From: an uncultured Bacteroides sp.
GTDB lineage: Bacteria > Bacteroidota > Bacteroidia > Bacteroidales > Bacteroidaceae
Direction: 5' to 3'
Assembly: GCA_900544075.1 (NCBI GenBank)
Contig: UQTJ01000006.1
Span: forward strand, 1 to 64,000
Length of the DNA stretch: 64,000 bases
Below the pieces are notes generated by a model that saw nothing but the letters and a program-made list of their open reading frames with translations, did not search any database and had not been told where the DNA came from. A program made the translations under genes and the position numbers. Positions within the stretch are counted from its first letter, which is position 1; every line of letters begins with the position of its first letter. Positions 15,907 to 24,309 of the stretch are shown piece by piece.

Positions 15907-17004
15907 TTATCTAATCTTCCACACCAATGTCACACCGGCGTTGATGGGGCCCCACCAGTCCTTTGTCTCGTTGCCGCGGCGTACACGCACACCGTCAATG
16001 ACCTCATATTTTTCAAAATCGGCATTCAGGTAGCCCAGACCGAGGTTGAAATCAAGATCTAATGCCTTGTTCAGCCGCAGCTGATAGCCGCCGGTGATGC
16101 CGCCACCCATCAGGTCGCCCTGCTTGCCTGTTTCGGAGAGCTTGTAGTTGAACTGTCCGGCCTTGAACATCGCACCCAGATACCAGGCTTTCTTCTCGCC
16201 CATGTAGTAACGCACTTCCGGAGCCACTTCCCAGAGTGCATAGCGGCGGTCTTTGTCGCTCCAGCTCCATGAAGTCCACGAGCCGTTTACGGCAATGCCC
16301 CACGACGGGCAGATGCGCCATTCAAGTCCTAAATCGGGTGTCAGGGTAGCCCAGCGCAGCAGGTTGGCACGCAGGGAGAGATGATAATCATTTGTGATTT
16401 TGGTTTCCGACGGCGTGTCGGCAAGTGTATTTTGTTGAGCGGCTTTCTCAGCTTCTGCCTTTTCAGCGGCAAGTCGGGCTTCTTCCGCCTTGCGCTGCTC
16501 TTCGGCAAGTCGTTCCTGTTCGGCACGCTTCTCGGCTTCCAGTCGTTCGGCTTCCGCCTTGCGTCGTGCTTCCGCTTCCGCATCCGTCGCGGATGTTTCC
16601 TTGACCGGTACTGTCAGGCGCACAGTGACAAAGTCTCCCTCTGTCGCATGGTTGCGGGTGATGAAATTCTCCTCTTTTATTTCCGTGCGTATAATCAGTT
16701 CTGATTTCACACGGTTGGCACGGATCTTTGCCGTGGCAAGGTTCTCGGTTTCACTGCCCAGGGAGTGGCAGTAGCCATCGACATAAAGCGGCAGCTTGCC
16801 GTCAAGAATTGTGGCTTTGTTTTTTTCGATACACTCCAGCAGGCGGGCAAGCTCCGTGTCATTGCCATTCCAAGGCACGTAGAACATGTCTTCCGTCCGT
16901 ACAAACCGGAAAGTATAGGTGGTGTCTGACTTCTGTTCAGCTAAAACAGGCAGAAACAGAAGCGACAACAATACTGAAGCGGTTATTTTTCTTAAAATGT
17001 TCAT
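15907..17004 (-). CDS. OmpA-like / DUF3575 fusion outer-membrane protein
   Basis: A 365-residue exported protein. After the signal peptide (ending PVLAEQ) the N-terminal ~100 residues resemble an OmpA-like domain (PLYVDGYCHSLGSE, AKIRANRVKSELI). A long Ala/Glu/Lys-rich coiled coil follows (about residues 135-195). The last ~165 residues are a DUF3575-type barrel, marked by RANLLRWATLTPDLGLEW, where N...W...TPD is the family motif also seen at 44591 and 45155, and an aromatic beta-strand end (LVWKIR). DUF3575 genes commonly accompany fimbrial subunit genes in Bacteroides; the function is unproven. It overlaps the upstream membrane-protein gene by 4 bp. Confidence 0.8.
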   Translation of the reverse strand: MNILRKITASVLLSLLFLPVLAEQKSDTTYTFRFVRTEDMFYVPWNGNDTELARLLECIEKNKATILDGKLPLYVDGYCHSLGSETENLATAKIRANRVKSELIIRTEIKEENFITRNHATEGDFVTVRLTVPVKETSATDAEAEARRKAEAERLEAEKRAEQERLAEEQRKAEEARLAAEKAEAEKAAQQNTLADTPSETKITNDYHLSLRANLLRWATLTPDLGLEWRICPSWGIAVNGSWTSWSWSDKDRRYALWEVAPEVRYYMGEKKAWYLGAMFKAGQFNYKLSETGKQGDLMGGGITGGYQLRLNKALDLDFNLGLGYLNADFEKYEVIDGVRVRRGNETKDWWGPINAGVTLVWKIR

Positions 17005-17819
17005 ATTTTGATTCTTTTTGGTTTTCGTTTCATATAAAAAAGGTAGCCGTTGCGCTCGTGCTCATCGCCATTTACGGACGGATGGAAGCGACAGACATAT
17101 CTCGATGCGGTATATACAACGAGCAATATGCTGAAAATGATGATACTTACTGAAGGATTCCACCACAGCGACAGCAGCAGGGGTGATGCCAACAGTGGGA
17201 AGAACAGTAGGATTAGACTCTCAGGGTACATCTGGCGGAACCCTATAGGGTCGCTGTACTCATTGTCGCCACGAAGACGGTAAACGACAAGGAAATCGTG
17301 TAAAAGCAGCAGGAAACAGCACAGGCTGAAGACTACAGTCACAATACGATAGACGGGAAGCGGCAGCAGGCCTGAGAGATAAAGAATGAAAACTGCCTCC
17401 GTGAATACTATGACCGTGCTTACCTTCCAGTAGCGGAACGCTGTAAGGCGGCTGGCATAGCAGAAACCGTCGCCGTAATCAGTACGGAGAGAGAACATAC
17501 GGCAGGAAGCCCAGCCGGGAAGAAGTACCGCAAGGGAAGTGAACCATCTTTTGGCGGGTATTCCCCCATGCAGTTCGGTAGCCGACATGAAAAGCAATAC
17601 TGCAAAACCAATGAAAAAGAGCAGGACTGAGAAAATCACATCTATCTCCCTTACCGGATAGCGGTACTTATATTGACGCTCAAGGTATTCAGAGCCGGGA
17701 CGCATACAACGGGGCATCCACGAGGTATTGCCGTAGCTCAGTCTGTACGGAAAGGATGCGATGCCGGCTATGGAAAGCAGGCAGGCGGCTGTGGCGGTAT
17801 ATATCTGCAGGGCATTCAT
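17001..17819 (-). CDS. Multi-pass membrane protein of unknown function
   Basis: A 272-residue integral membrane protein with about six hydrophobic segments (near residues 5-22, 60-80, 92-105, 133-155, 160-180, 205-235) and a basic C-terminal tail. I do not recognise a family. Its stop overlaps the start of the OmpA-like/DUF3575 gene by 4 bp (ATGA), so the two are translated together and it appears to be the first gene of the fimbrial operon. Confidence 0.7.
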   Translation of the reverse strand: MNALQIYTATAACLLSIAGIASFPYRLSYGNTSWMPRCMRPGSEYLERQYKYRYPVREIDVIFSVLLFFIGFAVLLFMSATELHGGIPAKRWFTSLAVLLPGWASCRMFSLRTDYGDGFCYASRLTAFRYWKVSTVIVFTEAVFILYLSGLLPLPVYRIVTVVFSLCCFLLLLHDFLVVYRLRGDNEYSDPIGFRQMYPESLILLFFPLLASPLLLSLWWNPSVSIIIFSILLVVYTASRYVCRFHPSVNGDEHERNGYLFYMKRKPKRIKI

Positions 17820-17868
17820 GGTTTCAGGAGATTAAGGTTTGGCAATAAATGAGGTACGGACACGGAAA

Positions 17869-17908
17869 AGGGCGGAAAACTCCCATGAAAAAAGGAGTTT
17901 CCGCCCTT
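17869..17908 (-). terminator. Strong hairpin between the small upstream frame and the fimbrial operon
   Basis: GGGCGGAAAACTCC and GGAGTTTCCGCCC form a nearly perfect 13-bp stem with a short A-rich loop, and on the minus strand it is followed by TTTT. It lies between the small frame at 17934-18119 and the first gene of the fimbrial operon (start 17819). It may end a short transcript or act as an attenuator for the fimbrial genes. Confidence 0.6.
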
Positions 17909-17933
17909 GCATATTTTATTGGAATTTATAAAC

Positions 17934-18119
17934 TTACGCGCGACAGATGTCAGGTGAGAATGTGTGTGTGTTTACACAAATTCCGTACATATCCAAATTC
18001 TCAGTCCGTTTTGTTGAAATATTAGCATAATAGGCAGAGAGAACAGCCGCAGATAACAACAAACTGTTATCCGCATATGATTCTATTCCGTCAATATTAA
18101 TAATGTGCTGTAATGTCAT
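17934..18119 (-). CDS. Possible small protein upstream of the fimbrial operon
   Basis: A 61-residue frame beginning MTLQHIINIDGIESYADNS. An in-frame extension to 18254 looks unlikely because it would overlap the ttcA promoter. No family is recognised and no signal peptide is evident. It ends 26 bp before a strong hairpin, which is what makes it more believable than a random frame. It could be a leader peptide of an attenuator, or not be translated at all. Confidence 0.3.
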   Translation of the reverse strand: MTLQHIINIDGIESYADNSLLLSAAVLSAYYANISTKRTENLDMYGICVNTHTFSPDICRA

Positions 18120-18226
18120 ATAATTATATCTACTGTATCTACAGCAACAAATATAGTATTTTTTTCTGAAAGAATAATTTTTTGTAAAATAATTATGTGC
18201 AACGTTAAACGAAAAGTTTTTATCAG

Positions 18227-18234
18227 TAACTTTG
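18227..18234 (+). promoter_or_regulatory. -7 box of the ttcA promoter
   Basis: TAACTTTG matches the TAnnTTTG consensus exactly and lies 22 bp before the ttcA start codon. No clear TTTG is found at the -33 position. Confidence 0.55.
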
Positions 18235-18256
18235 CACCCGCTTTTTAAAAACATTT

Positions 18257-19006
18257 ATGGGTAAACAGACTGAAGAAGACAAAATTATATATCGTATAAA
18301 CAAACGTTTCCTTAAGGGAATAGTGGATTATGGGTTAATAAGCGATGGCGACAAGATTTTAGTGGGTCTGTCCGGAGGAAAAGACTCGATGGCGCTGCTT
18401 GAGCTGCTTGCAATGCGTTCGCGTATCTATAAACCGCGTTTCTCTGTCGTTGCTGTTCATGTGGAGATGAGCAACATAGAATATAAGTCGGACACTGAGT
18501 ACCTTGCCAAGTTTGCAGAATCGCTTGGAGTCCCGTTCTATACCTACACCACATCTTTCGACCCTACGACGGATACACGCAAGTCGCCGTGTTTCCTCTG
18601 TTCATGGAACCGCCGTAAGGCATTGTTTACAGTAGCAAAGGAACACGGATGCAACAAGATAGCCTTAGGACATCATATGGACGATATTCTTGAAACTCTG
18701 CTGATGAACATGACGTTTCAGGGTGCCATCAGCACCATGCCTCCATTATTGGTGATGCGTAAGTTCGATATGACTATAATCCGTCCTATGTGTCTGCTTC
18801 ATGAATCCGACCTGATAGAGATGGCACGCATACGCGGATATCGCAAGCAGATAAAGAACTGTCCGTATGAGAAGGATTCACACCGCTCGGACATGAAAGA
18901 GGTGCTGCGCCGCCTGGAAGAGATGAATCCTGAGGCAAGATACAGTCTGTGGAGCAGCATGAACAATATTCAGGAGGATATGTTGCCGAAGATAATTGAG
19001 AATTAA
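18257..19006 (+). CDS. ttcA: tRNA 2-thiocytidine synthetase TtcA-family ATPase
   Basis: A PP-loop ATPase of 249 residues. The nucleotide-binding SGGKDS motif is in the first third and the CFLC pair (SPCFLCSWNRRKALF) lies in the position of the conserved CxxC that holds an Fe-S cluster in TtcA. GHHMDD is the third family signature. TtcA adds sulfur to C32 of some tRNAs. Close relatives of the TilS/TtcA superfamily exist, but the CxxC and length favour TtcA. It is the first plus-strand gene after the fimbrial island and has its own promoter. Confidence 0.88.
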   Translation: MGKQTEEDKIIYRINKRFLKGIVDYGLISDGDKILVGLSGGKDSMALLELLAMRSRIYKPRFSVVAVHVEMSNIEYKSDTEYLAKFAESLGVPFYTYTTSFDPTTDTRKSPCFLCSWNRRKALFTVAKEHGCNKIALGHHMDDILETLLMNMTFQGAISTMPPLLVMRKFDMTIIRPMCLLHESDLIEMARIRGYRKQIKNCPYEKDSHRSDMKEVLRRLEEMNPEARYSLWSSMNNIQEDMLPKIIEN

Positions 19007-19047
19007 ACTAAAAACTAATAAACTGACAAACTAAAAAAACTGACAAT

Positions 19048-19419
19048 ATGTTATCACATGGAATTTTCTCAGTATTACTGCTGATTTTATCAAACATTTT
19101 CATGACATTCGCATGGTATGGGCATCTGAAGATGCGCGAATACAGCTGGTTTGAATCATTGCCTCTGATAGGGGTGATAGCCTTCAGCTGGGCCATAGCA
19201 TTTTTCGAGTACTGTCTGCAGGTACCGGCCAACCGCCTCGGTTTCCGCGAGAGTGGGGGACCTTTCGACATTATGCAGCTAAAGGTTATTCAGGAAGTCA
19301 TCACTCTGGTGGTGTTTACGGTATTCTCCGTAATAGCATTCAAGATGGAGCTTAAATGGAATCACCTTGCTGCATTCTGCTGCCTTATTCTGGCGGTATA
19401 TTTCATATTCAAGAAGTAA
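19048..19419 (+). CDS. DUF486/DMT-family small membrane protein
   Basis: A 123-residue protein with four hydrophobic segments and the DUF486 pattern FMTFAWYGHLK..., FFEYCLQVPANRLG, and QLKVIQEVITLVVF. The family belongs to the drug/metabolite transporter group but substrates are unknown. It lies 41 bp downstream of ttcA and is convergent with the next gene, with a perfect terminator hairpin between. Confidence 0.88.
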   Translation: MLSHGIFSVLLLILSNIFMTFAWYGHLKMREYSWFESLPLIGVIAFSWAIAFFEYCLQVPANRLGFRESGGPFDIMQLKVIQEVITLVVFTVFSVIAFKMELKWNHLAAFCCLILAVYFIFKK

Positions 19420-19446
19420 TAGCAAAACGCTTCGTCGTTTAACTTG

Positions 19447-19484
19447 AAACGCTTCGTCATTCAATACCGAATGACGAAGCGTTT
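19447..19484. terminator. Bidirectional terminator between convergent genes
   Basis: AAACGCTTCGTCATTC and its exact inverse pair over 16 bp around a 6-base loop. A partial third copy (AAACGCTTCGTC) lies at about 19427-19438. It separates the plus-strand DUF486 gene from the minus-strand gene ending at 19503. Confidence 0.8.
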
Positions 19485-19502
19485 CTGATTTATGAAATAA
19501 TG

Positions 19503-20588
19503 CTATTCAATACCGAATCTCATTTTCCGTATTTTTTCCTCTTCAGCCCTTTTGGCTGCCTCGCGTTTTTCTTTCTCACGCATGTATATATAGATGCTGT
19601 CCATGCTTCCTGGCAGTTCTTCAATCATCTTCTCCTCTTTGGCTTTCAGCTCATCCTCTTTGTCTTTCTCTTTCTTGGCCTGTCTGGCTTTTCTTACGTC
19701 CCATCTGAAGTTTCTTTTTACCCTGTCCGGATTTCTCTCTTTGTCTGCCTTTTCGTTGGCATTCTCCAGATATATAGTTCTTAGCGAGTCTTCTTTTTCG
19801 GAGATGATTCTGCTTATTTCCGCCTTCATAGAGTCTGTCATTTCCGTGATGTTTCCCGTAACGGCAACTCCGCTGCCTGTATTTTCATAATCGAATACCG
19901 GTGCTGTCAGACCGTTGTAGAATGTCGGAAATTTCAGGCTGTCCGCCAGTGTAGGCTGATATTTATCGTATATCTTCCATGCGTTGGCATGCTTCATGTT
20001 GTGCTGCAGCATTCTTCCCCTCGGAGTGAGGTTATAATAGAAGAATCCCATTATGTCCAGTCCTCCTATGGCTATTCCGGCTCCTCTTATCCTCATTCCG
20101 TCGCTTATCACGCCTGCCGATGGCGATATGCTCTTTCCGTAGTTGTCGCTGCTGTTGCCGAAAGGGTTTATGGTCCACGAGATATTATATTCTTTTTTCT
20201 TTCCGAACACCATCACGTCGTACACCGGGTCTTCTCCGAATTTTGTCCAGATAGAATAGGGGAGCATTCTGATGTATCCTTCCGGTTTCCTTACTTTGGT
20301 AGTGTCCGTCAGACTTTTCGGTACTGTTAGGTCGCTCTTGAACTTCATCCATGACTTTTCCAATGGAGCTTCCATGGGCTTGTTTATCTCGTCCGACATT
20401 TCCGGCATGAAATCAAATTTTATCAGCTTTATTGCATCCTCATTCAGTTGCAGCTCGCTTTCATTATTGTTTTTCTTTCTGAAATCATCCTTGAAGTCCG
20501 TATTCAGATGTTGTGCCCATGTGCTGTTTGTCATCATCACCATGCCGGCAATCACCAACGTCCTGTTAAGTATAGAATCGCTCTCCAT
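19503..20588 (-). CDS. Exported hypothetical protein (DUF4858-like)
   Basis: A 361-residue protein with an N-terminal signal-like segment (TLVIAGMVMMTNSTWAQ). The central part is rich in aromatic and glycine residues (GMRIRGAGIAIGGLDIMGFFYYNL), suggesting beta structure. The last ~110 residues are a very charged helical tail (KADKERNPDRVKRNF, RKARQAKKEKDKEDELKAKEE). It resembles DUF4858 proteins that are confined to Bacteroidales; the function is unknown. It follows the NlpC/P60 gene by 15 bp and is probably cotranscribed with it. Confidence 0.65.
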   Translation of the reverse strand: MESDSILNRTLVIAGMVMMTNSTWAQHLNTDFKDDFRKKNNNESELQLNEDAIKLIKFDFMPEMSDEINKPMEAPLEKSWMKFKSDLTVPKSLTDTTKVRKPEGYIRMLPYSIWTKFGEDPVYDVMVFGKKKEYNISWTINPFGNSSDNYGKSISPSAGVISDGMRIRGAGIAIGGLDIMGFFYYNLTPRGRMLQHNMKHANAWKIYDKYQPTLADSLKFPTFYNGLTAPVFDYENTGSGVAVTGNITEMTDSMKAEISRIISEKEDSLRTIYLENANEKADKERNPDRVKRNFRWDVRKARQAKKEKDKEDELKAKEEKMIEELPGSMDSIYIYMREKEKREAAKRAEEEKIRKMRFGIE

Positions 20589-20603
20589 TTCTTTCGTCTA
20601 TTG

Positions 20604-21131
20604 TCATTTTACTCTTCCTCCCTGCAGCCAGTGACTGCTGTAGTATCTTTCGTTAAGGCTGCTCACCACCACTCCCACACTTGTAGAAGCATGTATGAAT
20701 CTGCCGTCCTTCAGATATATTCCCACATGCGATGCTCTTCTCTTTTTCTTGCCGTTGTGGAAGAACACCAGGTCGCCTTCCCTCAGGTTTCTTTTCAGCA
20801 CTCTCTGGCAGTCTTTGTCCCTCTGTTCTTCGGAATTTCGGCTGAGTTTCTTTCTGTACACAGTCCTGTATATCGACATTGTAAGCCCCGAACAGTCCAC
20901 ACCTTTCTTTGTTGTACCTCCGTATCTGTACGGAGTGCCAATCCAGTCGGCTGCTTCGAGGTAGAGCTTATGGTTGTCTTTCAGGTCGATGTCCATGTCC
21001 AGTCTTATTGCAGCTGCGGCAAGATCTCTGAAATCATAGTTGAGTCTTCTTGTGCCGCACGAGGAGAAAGAAAGCATGGCTGTAAGTATCGCTGCATATA
21101 TGGTTATTCTGTGAAACAATTTCATCTTCAT
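20604..21131 (-). CDS. NlpC/P60-family cysteine peptidase lipoprotein
   Basis: A 175-residue lipoprotein with lipobox FSSC (C25) and a C-terminal NlpC/P60 domain. The catalytic cysteine is C80 in VDCSGLT, the histidine H135 in ASHVGIYL, and the third polar residue is H147 in FIHAST. Such enzymes cut peptide stems in peptidoglycan, here presumably on the periplasmic side of the outer membrane. It heads a two-gene operon with the DUF4858-like gene. Confidence 0.93.
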   Translation of the reverse strand: MKMKLFHRITIYAAILTAMLSFSSCGTRRLNYDFRDLAAAAIRLDMDIDLKDNHKLYLEAADWIGTPYRYGGTTKKGVDCSGLTMSIYRTVYRKKLSRNSEEQRDKDCQRVLKRNLREGDLVFFHNGKKKRRASHVGIYLKDGRFIHASTSVGVVVSSLNERYYSSHWLQGGRVK

Positions 21132-21156
21132 CTGCCTATGGTTTATCGTTATACCA

Positions 21157-21186
21157 CAAATGTAATTAATAGTTTATTACAGCAAG
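21157..21186 (-). promoter_or_regulatory. Promoter of the NlpC/P60 operon
   Basis: On the minus strand CTTG (about 21186-21183) is followed after 18 bp by TACATTTG (21164-21157), an exact -7 consensus. The start codon is 26 bp downstream. Confidence 0.55.
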
Positions 21187-21248
21187 TTCCCCGTTTGCAC
21201 AATTTAGTTACTATTTAACATTATTCTTACAATGTATGAGTAAATCAC

Positions 21249-21287
21249 AAAAAAAGACGATACACTCTTTATCTGAGTATATCGTCT
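21249..21287 (-). terminator. Terminator downstream of the M16 protease gene
   Basis: AGACGATA.ACTC pairs with GAGT.TATCGTCT on the minus strand and is followed by seven T residues, about 75 bp after the M16 stop. Confidence 0.8.
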
Positions 21288-21361
21288 CCAATATATAACT
21301 TCCGTTAATGTAAGTCATTCCATTAACTTCCCTAACTTCATTAACTTCTTTACTTTATTAA

Positions 21362-24172
21362 TTATTTTACAGGCGAGTTCATGCTTACTTCAATCATGTT
21401 CTTCTGTCCGAAGAAACTCTTTGCAAACTTTTTCAGGTCATTTACTGTGATGCTGTTCACTGTGTTCTGGTATCCGGTATTCATATCCACCTTTTCCCAT
21501 AACATTGTGTTTATTATTCCCATCCAGTAAGAGTTTTCTTTCTGGTTCTGCTGGAATGTCTTCAGCATATACTCTTTCACCTTGTTCAGGTCTTCAGTCT
21601 TAGGACCTTGTGCAATAAAGTCGCCGATACCCTTGTTTATCAGTTCTACCATCTGAGGTCTGCGCTGAGGGTCAGTGTCGAAGTATATCTGGAACACACC
21701 TTCCGCTTCAGGATATTTGCTTATAGAACCGTTGCATGACACACCGTATGTACCTCCTGCTTCTTCTCTCACAGTCTGTGTGTACAGAATGTTCAGCAAT
21801 TGTCCCAACATGCTCATCATAACCACGTTCTTCTGGTTGTACTTGCATTTTCCGCTTGCCACCATAAGAACTGATGATTTTGCAGTTTCCATTTCTCTTG
21901 TGAAGTTATTCTCGTAGATACCTTTTCTGATATCAGGAGTTACATCGCGGAACTTCTCGTTGCGTTTCATTGACGGAAGACTTCCAAGATACTTCTCTAT
22001 CAGCGGAGTAGCAGTAGCTTCGTCTATATTGCCCACCATTACGAATGTAAAGTCGCTTGCATCGGCAAAACGGTTCTTGTAGAGTTCCATCACCTTATTG
22101 TAGTCTATCTTGTCCAAAGTTTCTGCCTTCACAGAGATAGCTCTCGGATGACGGTTATACAGAGCCACGCTTATAGAATCGCTGAAAGCAGTATTAGGGT
22201 CAGCCTCTGCGTTTGCCAGGGCAGCCTTGTTTCTGTTGATGAACGATTCGAACGCATTCATATCCATTCTCGGAGCAGTAAATCTCAGATAAGTAAGCTG
22301 CAGCATAGTTTCCATATCCTTAGGCGAGCATCCACCGCTGATACCTTCTGTAAAACTGTTTACATATGCTGATGCAGAAGCCATTTTTCCGGCAAGTACC
22401 TTTTCCAGGTCAACGGCACTGAAGTTTCCAAGACCACCGAGTTCGACTACCTGATTCATCAGTTTGAACTGTACAGCATCCTTATCGTCGAACATAGAGT
22501 TACCACCGGCACTGAAAGCCTGCATTCTCACTTCGTCAGCCTTGAAGTCTGTTTTCTTCAGTACCACTTTCACTCCGTTGCTCAGTGTTAGTACTTTGCT
22601 GCCGAAAGGACCTTCCTCAGTCTTAACCACCTTACCGCCTGCAGGCAGTTCCTTCATAAGAGGTTCGTCCGATACCTTGTCTACATATGCTTCAAGCTTG
22701 GCAGATCTTACTTTGTTTACCACAGCCTTAAGTTCCTCTTCAGTAGGATATTTCATACCCTCTTTCTCCGGACAGAATATGCCGAGAACAATGTTCTTTT
22801 CTCCGATAATCTGCTTCACCACCTGATTGATGGCTTCTACAGGGATATTAGGAAGAATCTGGTTCATTATTGCATATTCATTCTCTATTCCCGGGATAGG
22901 CTCATTGTCGATGAAATGTCTTACATATTCGTTCACGTACTGTGAGTTTTTCATCTTGTCCTTTTCGTTGTAAGCCGATTCCAAAGCTCTCAGATAGTCA
23001 GCCTTTGCTCTGGCATATTCGCTTGCTGTAAATCCGAACTGTCTGGCTCTCTCAATCTCTGTCATCAGAGCCTCTGTAGATGTCAGTATGCCGTCTTCCT
23101 TGGCTACTGCAAATCCGATGAAAGCGCCCTTTGTCTTTGCCACAAGGAAATTGCCGTCTTCAGCCATAGCCTGAATGAATGGAGGCTGAGGTTGCTGTGT
23201 CAGTTCGTCCAGACGCGCGTTCAGCATGTTGCCTATCATTGAAGTCATATAGTTCATTGCCAGATAAGCCATACTGTTTTTCTGTTCGTTAGGCACTACG
23301 TCATGCTTGTGGAACAGATAAATCAAAGGCACCTGCTGTTCCTTGTCTTTGGCTATTGCTATGATAGGTTCATCGTTGTCAGGTACAGGGAAGTAGACTC
23401 TCTCTGCAGCATTTTCAGGCATTTCGATAGGGGAGAACATCTTCTTGATTTTCTCTTCCACCTTATCCACGTCAATATCGCCCACTACGATGATACCCTG
23501 CTGGTCCGGTCTGTACCATTTTTCGTAATAGTCTTTCAGAGCCTGGTAAGGGAAGTTATCCACCACTTCCATAGTACCGATAGGCAGACGGTAAGCATAT
23601 TTGCTGTCCTTGTACATGATAGGGAACACCTTTTCATACATACGCATCATGGCTCCTGTACGGGTTCTCCATTCCTCGTGTATCACTTTGCGCTCCTTGT
23701 CTATCTCTTCATGGTCCAGAGTCAGGTCGTTTGCCCAGTCGTGCAGTATGAGCAGACATGAATCGACAACTGTTTCTCTTACTACCGGCACGTTAGAGAT
23801 GTTGTACACAGTTTCGTCTACCGAAGTATAAGCATTCAGGTTTACACCGAACTTCACACCTATAGTTTCCAGATACTCTCTCAGCTTGTTGTCAGGATAG
23901 TTTGTTGTTCCGTTGAAGCACATATGTTCCAGGAAGTGAGCCAATCCTCTCTGATTGTCCTCTTCCAATATTGAACCTACCTTCTGGGCGATATAGAAAT
24001 CAGCCTGGTTTTCCGGCAGTTCGTTGTGTCTGATGTAATAAGTAAGCCCGTTTTCCAGTTTTCCAACTCTAACGTTTGGGTCTGTCGGAACAGGCGGCAT
24101 CTGCTGTGCAAAGCCTGATGCCACACCGCCTATGAATATTATCATGGCGGCAGAACGTTTCAGTAAATTCAT
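21362..24172 (-). CDS. M16-family zinc metalloprotease (insulinase/pitrilysin type)
   Basis: A 936-residue exported protein with two M16 repeats. The signal peptide ends GVASGFAQQ. The zinc site HxxEH is seen as HFLEHMCF near residue 81-85, and the downstream glutamate region (LDHEEIDKERKVIHEEW) follows at the usual distance. The C-terminal half is an inactive M16 repeat with the R/Y substrate pair region (EEAGGTYGVSC). Such periplasmic enzymes degrade peptides taken up or produced at the cell surface. It lies alone, bordered by AT-rich repeats upstream and a terminator downstream. Confidence 0.93.
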   Translation of the reverse strand: MNLLKRSAAMIIFIGGVASGFAQQMPPVPTDPNVRVGKLENGLTYYIRHNELPENQADFYIAQKVGSILEEDNQRGLAHFLEHMCFNGTTNYPDNKLREYLETIGVKFGVNLNAYTSVDETVYNISNVPVVRETVVDSCLLILHDWANDLTLDHEEIDKERKVIHEEWRTRTGAMMRMYEKVFPIMYKDSKYAYRLPIGTMEVVDNFPYQALKDYYEKWYRPDQQGIIVVGDIDVDKVEEKIKKMFSPIEMPENAAERVYFPVPDNDEPIIAIAKDKEQQVPLIYLFHKHDVVPNEQKNSMAYLAMNYMTSMIGNMLNARLDELTQQPQPPFIQAMAEDGNFLVAKTKGAFIGFAVAKEDGILTSTEALMTEIERARQFGFTASEYARAKADYLRALESAYNEKDKMKNSQYVNEYVRHFIDNEPIPGIENEYAIMNQILPNIPVEAINQVVKQIIGEKNIVLGIFCPEKEGMKYPTEEELKAVVNKVRSAKLEAYVDKVSDEPLMKELPAGGKVVKTEEGPFGSKVLTLSNGVKVVLKKTDFKADEVRMQAFSAGGNSMFDDKDAVQFKLMNQVVELGGLGNFSAVDLEKVLAGKMASASAYVNSFTEGISGGCSPKDMETMLQLTYLRFTAPRMDMNAFESFINRNKAALANAEADPNTAFSDSISVALYNRHPRAISVKAETLDKIDYNKVMELYKNRFADASDFTFVMVGNIDEATATPLIEKYLGSLPSMKRNEKFRDVTPDIRKGIYENNFTREMETAKSSVLMVASGKCKYNQKNVVMMSMLGQLLNILYTQTVREEAGGTYGVSCNGSISKYPEAEGVFQIYFDTDPQRRPQMVELINKGIGDFIAQGPKTEDLNKVKEYMLKTFQQNQKENSYWMGIINTMLWEKVDMNTGYQNTVNSITVNDLKKFAKSFFGQKNMIEVSMNSPVK

Positions 24173-24179
24173 GTTTGTA

Positions 24180-24305
24180 ATTAATAATTAACAATTAATA
24201 ATTAATAATTGACAATAAACAATTGACAATTAATAATTTAGAACTGGAGGTAAATTAAAAATTAAAATAGATGACATGCACTCGTTTTTAATTTTTAATT
24301 ATTAA
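24180..24305. repeat. AT-rich intergenic repeat
   Basis: TTAATAATTAACAATTAATAA-type words fill the gap between trxB and the M16 protease gene, the same repeat type as at 10406, 29868, 35700, 50723 and 61236. Confidence 0.5.
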
Positions 24306-24309
24306 TTCT

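Noticed and set aside
18120..18254. Longer form (106 codons) of the small frame at 17934
   Set aside because: The extension covers the ttcA promoter region and has a composition unlike a protein.
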